Part shown: in pieces, positions 5,868 to 7,302 of the stretch
Layout of the letters: every line of letters starts with the position of its first letter
How positions within the stretch are numbered: the stretch's first letter is position 1
Source of the DNA: Nitrospirota bacterium
GTDB taxonomy: Bacteria; Nitrospirota; Nitrospiria; Nitrospirales; UBA8639
Direction of reading: 5' to 3'
DNA length: 7,302 nt
Assembly: GCA_029881175.1 (NCBI GenBank)
Contig: JAOUNC010000139.1
Location: 1 to 7,302 of the forward strand
Notes under the pieces: generated by a model
The model's input: the letters and a program-made list of their open reading frames with translations, nothing else
Database searches by the model: none
What the model was told of the DNA's origin: nothing
Translations under genes and position numbers: made by a program

Positions 5868-6519
5868 GTGTGGATATTGTCATCAACGTAAAGGCAAGCG
5901 CTTGTGTCCAGCCCTGAATGGAATGATCTGCAGTCAATGTTGTGGCGGGCATCGGATCACCGATATCAGCTGCCCAACAACCTGTGTGTTCCTAGAAGTT
6001 AATGATGACTACCAACAGAAACGAACAGGTGGACAGTTTGAAGTGGAGAGACGAACCTTTTACCGAACGCTCTTGGATTTGGGGGGGGAACGCGCAACGG
6101 AGATTTTTTATGTGTTTGAAGCGTTGACTTTCAGGCATTTTCAAGATCGCCGCGATGCCCAAGATGCCGACGTCTTAGAAGGGCTCCAAACTCTCCGACG
6201 AAGTTTCAGTTTGATCCAAATCCCCGATACAGGCATTCCAGCTTTCGGAGAAGAGTTACAAAAGGAGTTTAAAGTTTTCGGTGAGCGCCAGCCGTTGGAC
6301 CCAACGATGGTAACCGAAGTCTTAGATCGGGCTCAGGCCTTTATTCAAGGCTTTTCAGGATCTAGCCTTCGGTCCCATCGGTTCCTACACGGACTCTTAG
6401 GATATGTACGAGAGCGCCATCCCGATGTCGCCGAACAACTGGCTCGTCAAACTGGAGCAGGTGGACGGATTGTCATCCCCAGTGGATTTGATTACCAACC
6501 TGACACGGCACTCTCGTAA
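5860..6519 (+). CDS. Cysteine-cluster protein of unknown function
   Basis: A 219-residue cytoplasmic protein. The first 45 residues hold eight cysteines: C4-x2-C7, C16, C24-x2-C27-C28, C38 and C42, with H8 and H31. The core RLCPALNGMICSQCCGGHR followed by ISCPTTCVFLE resembles a small zinc-binding module that I recall in hypothetical proteins of several phyla (CP-x4-IC-x2-CCG-x2-R-x3-I-x-CP-x2-C-x-[YF]-L); metal binding is inferred. The remaining 175 residues are mostly helical, lack further cysteines, and I do not recognise them. ATG 5860 overlaps the end of the propeller gene by 8 bp with only a weak CAGG before it, pointing to translational coupling. A run of eight G at 6081-6088 lies within the gene but the frame is continuous through it. 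Function unknown. Confidence 0.88.
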   Translation: MSKCGYCHQRKGKRLCPALNGMICSQCCGGHRITDISCPTTCVFLEVNDDYQQKRTGGQFEVERRTFYRTLLDLGGERATEIFYVFEALTFRHFQDRRDAQDADVLEGLQTLRRSFSLIQIPDTGIPAFGEELQKEFKVFGERQPLDPTMVTEVLDRAQAFIQGFSGSSLRSHRFLHGLLGYVRERHPDVAEQLARQTGAGGRIVIPSGFDYQPDTALS

Positions 6520-6552
6520 CACAGTCCTAATCTTAAACTCTTGTCCATTTCT

Positions 6553-6566
6553 TGACCAGTTGGTCA
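6553..6566. terminator. Short inverted repeat between convergent genes
   Basis: TGACCA-GT-TGGTCA lies in the 51-bp gap between the convergent stops at 6519 and 6571. The arms are exact, but only five base pairs with a four-base loop could form in RNA and no U-run follows, so it is at best a weak bidirectional terminator. Confidence 0.25.
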
Positions 6567-6570
6567 TTCG

Positions 6571-7179
6571 TTATTTGATCTCTTCAATGGTCATCTCAAT
6601 CCGCTCCACCGGATTGTCACGCAAATCACGAGGCTGACTAACAATCGTCTCAGCGACCTCAACCCCTTTCACCACTTCTCCGAAGACCGTATATTGTCCA
6701 TCCAAATGCGGGGCCTTATCAACCATGATAAAAAATTGTGAGCCTGCGCTATTAGGATCCTGCGTCCGCGCTGCAGAAAGGATCCCTTTTTCATGCGCGA
6801 CTTTACTGAACTCTGCTGGAACCGTATAGCCTGGTCCCCCTGTTCCATATCGATTTCGATTGGCAGGATCCTTCGTCAACGGGTCACCACCTTGAATCAT
6901 AAATCCTGGCAGGATGCGATGAAAAATTGTGCCATTATAAAACCCAGAGTTCGCTAGCTTGAGAAAGCTTTCCACATGCTTAGGGGCTAAGTCTGGGAAG
7001 AGTACGATTTCCATTTCACCAAACTTGGTCTTCAAAAGGACATGCGGCGCTGGTTTTCCAGCTTGGGTCTCTTCTGCCAAAACGACTGGTACGAGCAAGA
7101 GACTCACCATGCCCATCACACCCAACACCCTCACGCCCCCTCGACACATCTTCCCGAACGTACTGAACAAACCATTCAT
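6571..7179 (-). CDS. Exported cyclophilin-type peptidyl-prolyl cis-trans isomerase
   Basis: Catalyses cis-trans isomerisation of Xaa-Pro bonds, here probably in the periplasm like E. coli PpiA. I choose ATG 7179 (202 aa): GGGAGGAG lies just upstream, with GGAGG ending 7 nt before it; the adjacent ATG 7182 (203 aa) is only 4 nt away from GGAGG. A longer frame to ATG 7248 would overlap the end of rnc. Residues 1-35 form a signal peptide with a long n-region (K10, R13, R17), hydrophobic VMGMVSLLLVPVV and cleavage after VLA35. The cyclophilin domain spans about 46-202: FHRILPGFMIQGGDP (86-100) with catalytic R88, F93, M94 and Q96, AGSQFFIMV (145-153), and HLDGQYTVFGEV (158-169). The tryptophan of human CypA (W121) is H158, suggesting low cyclosporin sensitivity. 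It lies 25 bp after rnc and is probably co-transcribed with it. Confidence 0.93.
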   Translation of the reverse strand: MNGLFSTFGKMCRGGVRVLGVMGMVSLLLVPVVLAEETQAGKPAPHVLLKTKFGEMEIVLFPDLAPKHVESFLKLANSGFYNGTIFHRILPGFMIQGGDPLTKDPANRNRYGTGGPGYTVPAEFSKVAHEKGILSAARTQDPNSAGSQFFIMVDKAPHLDGQYTVFGEVVKGVEVAETIVSQPRDLRDNPVERIEMTIEEIK

Positions 7180-7184
7180 CATAA

Positions 7185-7192
7185 CTCCTCCC
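7185..7192 (-). promoter_or_regulatory. Ribosome binding site of the cyclophilin gene
   Basis: GGGAGGAG, the strongest ribosome binding site in the window, lies in the 25-bp gap after rnc. Its spacing favours ATG 7179 over ATG 7182 and rules against the 23-residue upstream extension. Confidence 0.75.
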
Positions 7193-7204
7193 TTACGTGA
7201 GCGG

Positions 7205-7302
7205 TTAATTTCTTGTTGTTCCAGAACCCTGCCGGCAGACCTCTTCAAGTGCCTGTTTGGCAGCCCGTTGCTCAGCTTCTTTTTTAGTGCGCCCTTGGCC
7301 TT
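7205..7302 (-). CDS. rnc: Ribonuclease III, C-terminal end only (5' part outside window)
   Basis: The minus-strand frame entering from the right edge reads 31 codons to TAA at 7207-7205: GQGRTKKEAEQRAAKQAL, then EEVCRQGSGTTRN. The segment GRTKKEAEQRAAKQAL matches the last helix of the double-stranded RNA-binding domain, where the conserved lysines contact RNA, and its place at the end of the protein is that of RNase III. RNase III cleaves double-stranded RNA, including rRNA precursors. The catalytic domain is outside the window, so another dsRBD protein cannot be fully excluded. The cyclophilin gene starts 25 bp after the stop on the same strand. Confidence 0.8.
   Translation of the reverse strand, partial: GQGRTKKEAEQRAAKQALEEVCRQGSGTTRN

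Noticed and set aside
7180..7248. N-terminal extension of the cyclophilin from ATG 7248
   Set aside because: It runs through the end of rnc in another frame, and a strong GGGAGGAG ribosome binding site points to ATG 7179.
1..7302. Mobile element, CRISPR, tRNA, rRNA or defence system
   Set aside because: No transposase or integrase, terminal repeats, repeat-spacer array, cloverleaf or rRNA-like segment was seen on either strand, and neighbouring genes are of chromosomal housekeeping or envelope type.

Overview
The window looks like an ordinary chromosomal stretch from a free-living Gram-negative bacterium. Several products carry Sec or lipoprotein export signals, one is a c-type-heme outer-membrane barrel protein, and no phage, plasmid, transposon, tRNA, rRNA or CRISPR signature is visible. 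An exported cytochrome-porin fusion and a cysteine-cluster hypothetical protein, mixed with housekeeping genes, fit Nitrospirota (a Nitrospira-like nitrite oxidiser). That placement is inference from protein style only, because no marker gene is complete here.

Layout. (1) 1-1144, minus: most of a secreted protein with one CxxCH heme motif followed by a beta-barrel; its C-terminus runs off the left edge. (2) 1145-1321: a divergent, partly AT-rich intergenic region with an exact TGTGA-N6-TCACA palindrome (CRP/FNR style) and a 10-bp tandem repeat. (3) 1322-2143, plus: a lipoprotein of unknown function ending in a SHOCT-like domain. (4) 2257-3936, minus: a two-gene unit, folD then panB, 27 bp apart, each with an AAAGGAAAA-type ribosome binding site; folD most likely starts at a GTG. 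(5) 3937-4303: an intergenic region with a candidate folD promoter and no supported gene. (6) 4304-6519, plus: a HutZ/HugZ-type split-barrel protein, an exported beta-propeller protein, and a cysteine-rich protein of unknown function whose start overlaps the propeller gene by 8 bp. (7) 6571-7302, minus: the last 31 codons of rnc (RNase III), then 25 bp later an exported cyclophilin-type prolyl isomerase.

How the genes fit together. FolD interconverts the one-carbon folates and PanB consumes 5,10-methylene-tetrahydrofolate for pantothenate synthesis, so their pairing is metabolically coherent. The cytochrome-porin, lipoprotein, propeller and cyclophilin are all predicted to act in the cell envelope. 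The HutZ-like protein could handle heme or flavin, which may matter in a cytochrome-rich organism, but nothing in the sequence ties it to the cytochrome gene.

No clear new multi-gene system is visible. The points most worth following are the cytochrome-porin fusion with the palindrome beside its start, and the cysteine-cluster protein apparently coupled to the exported propeller.
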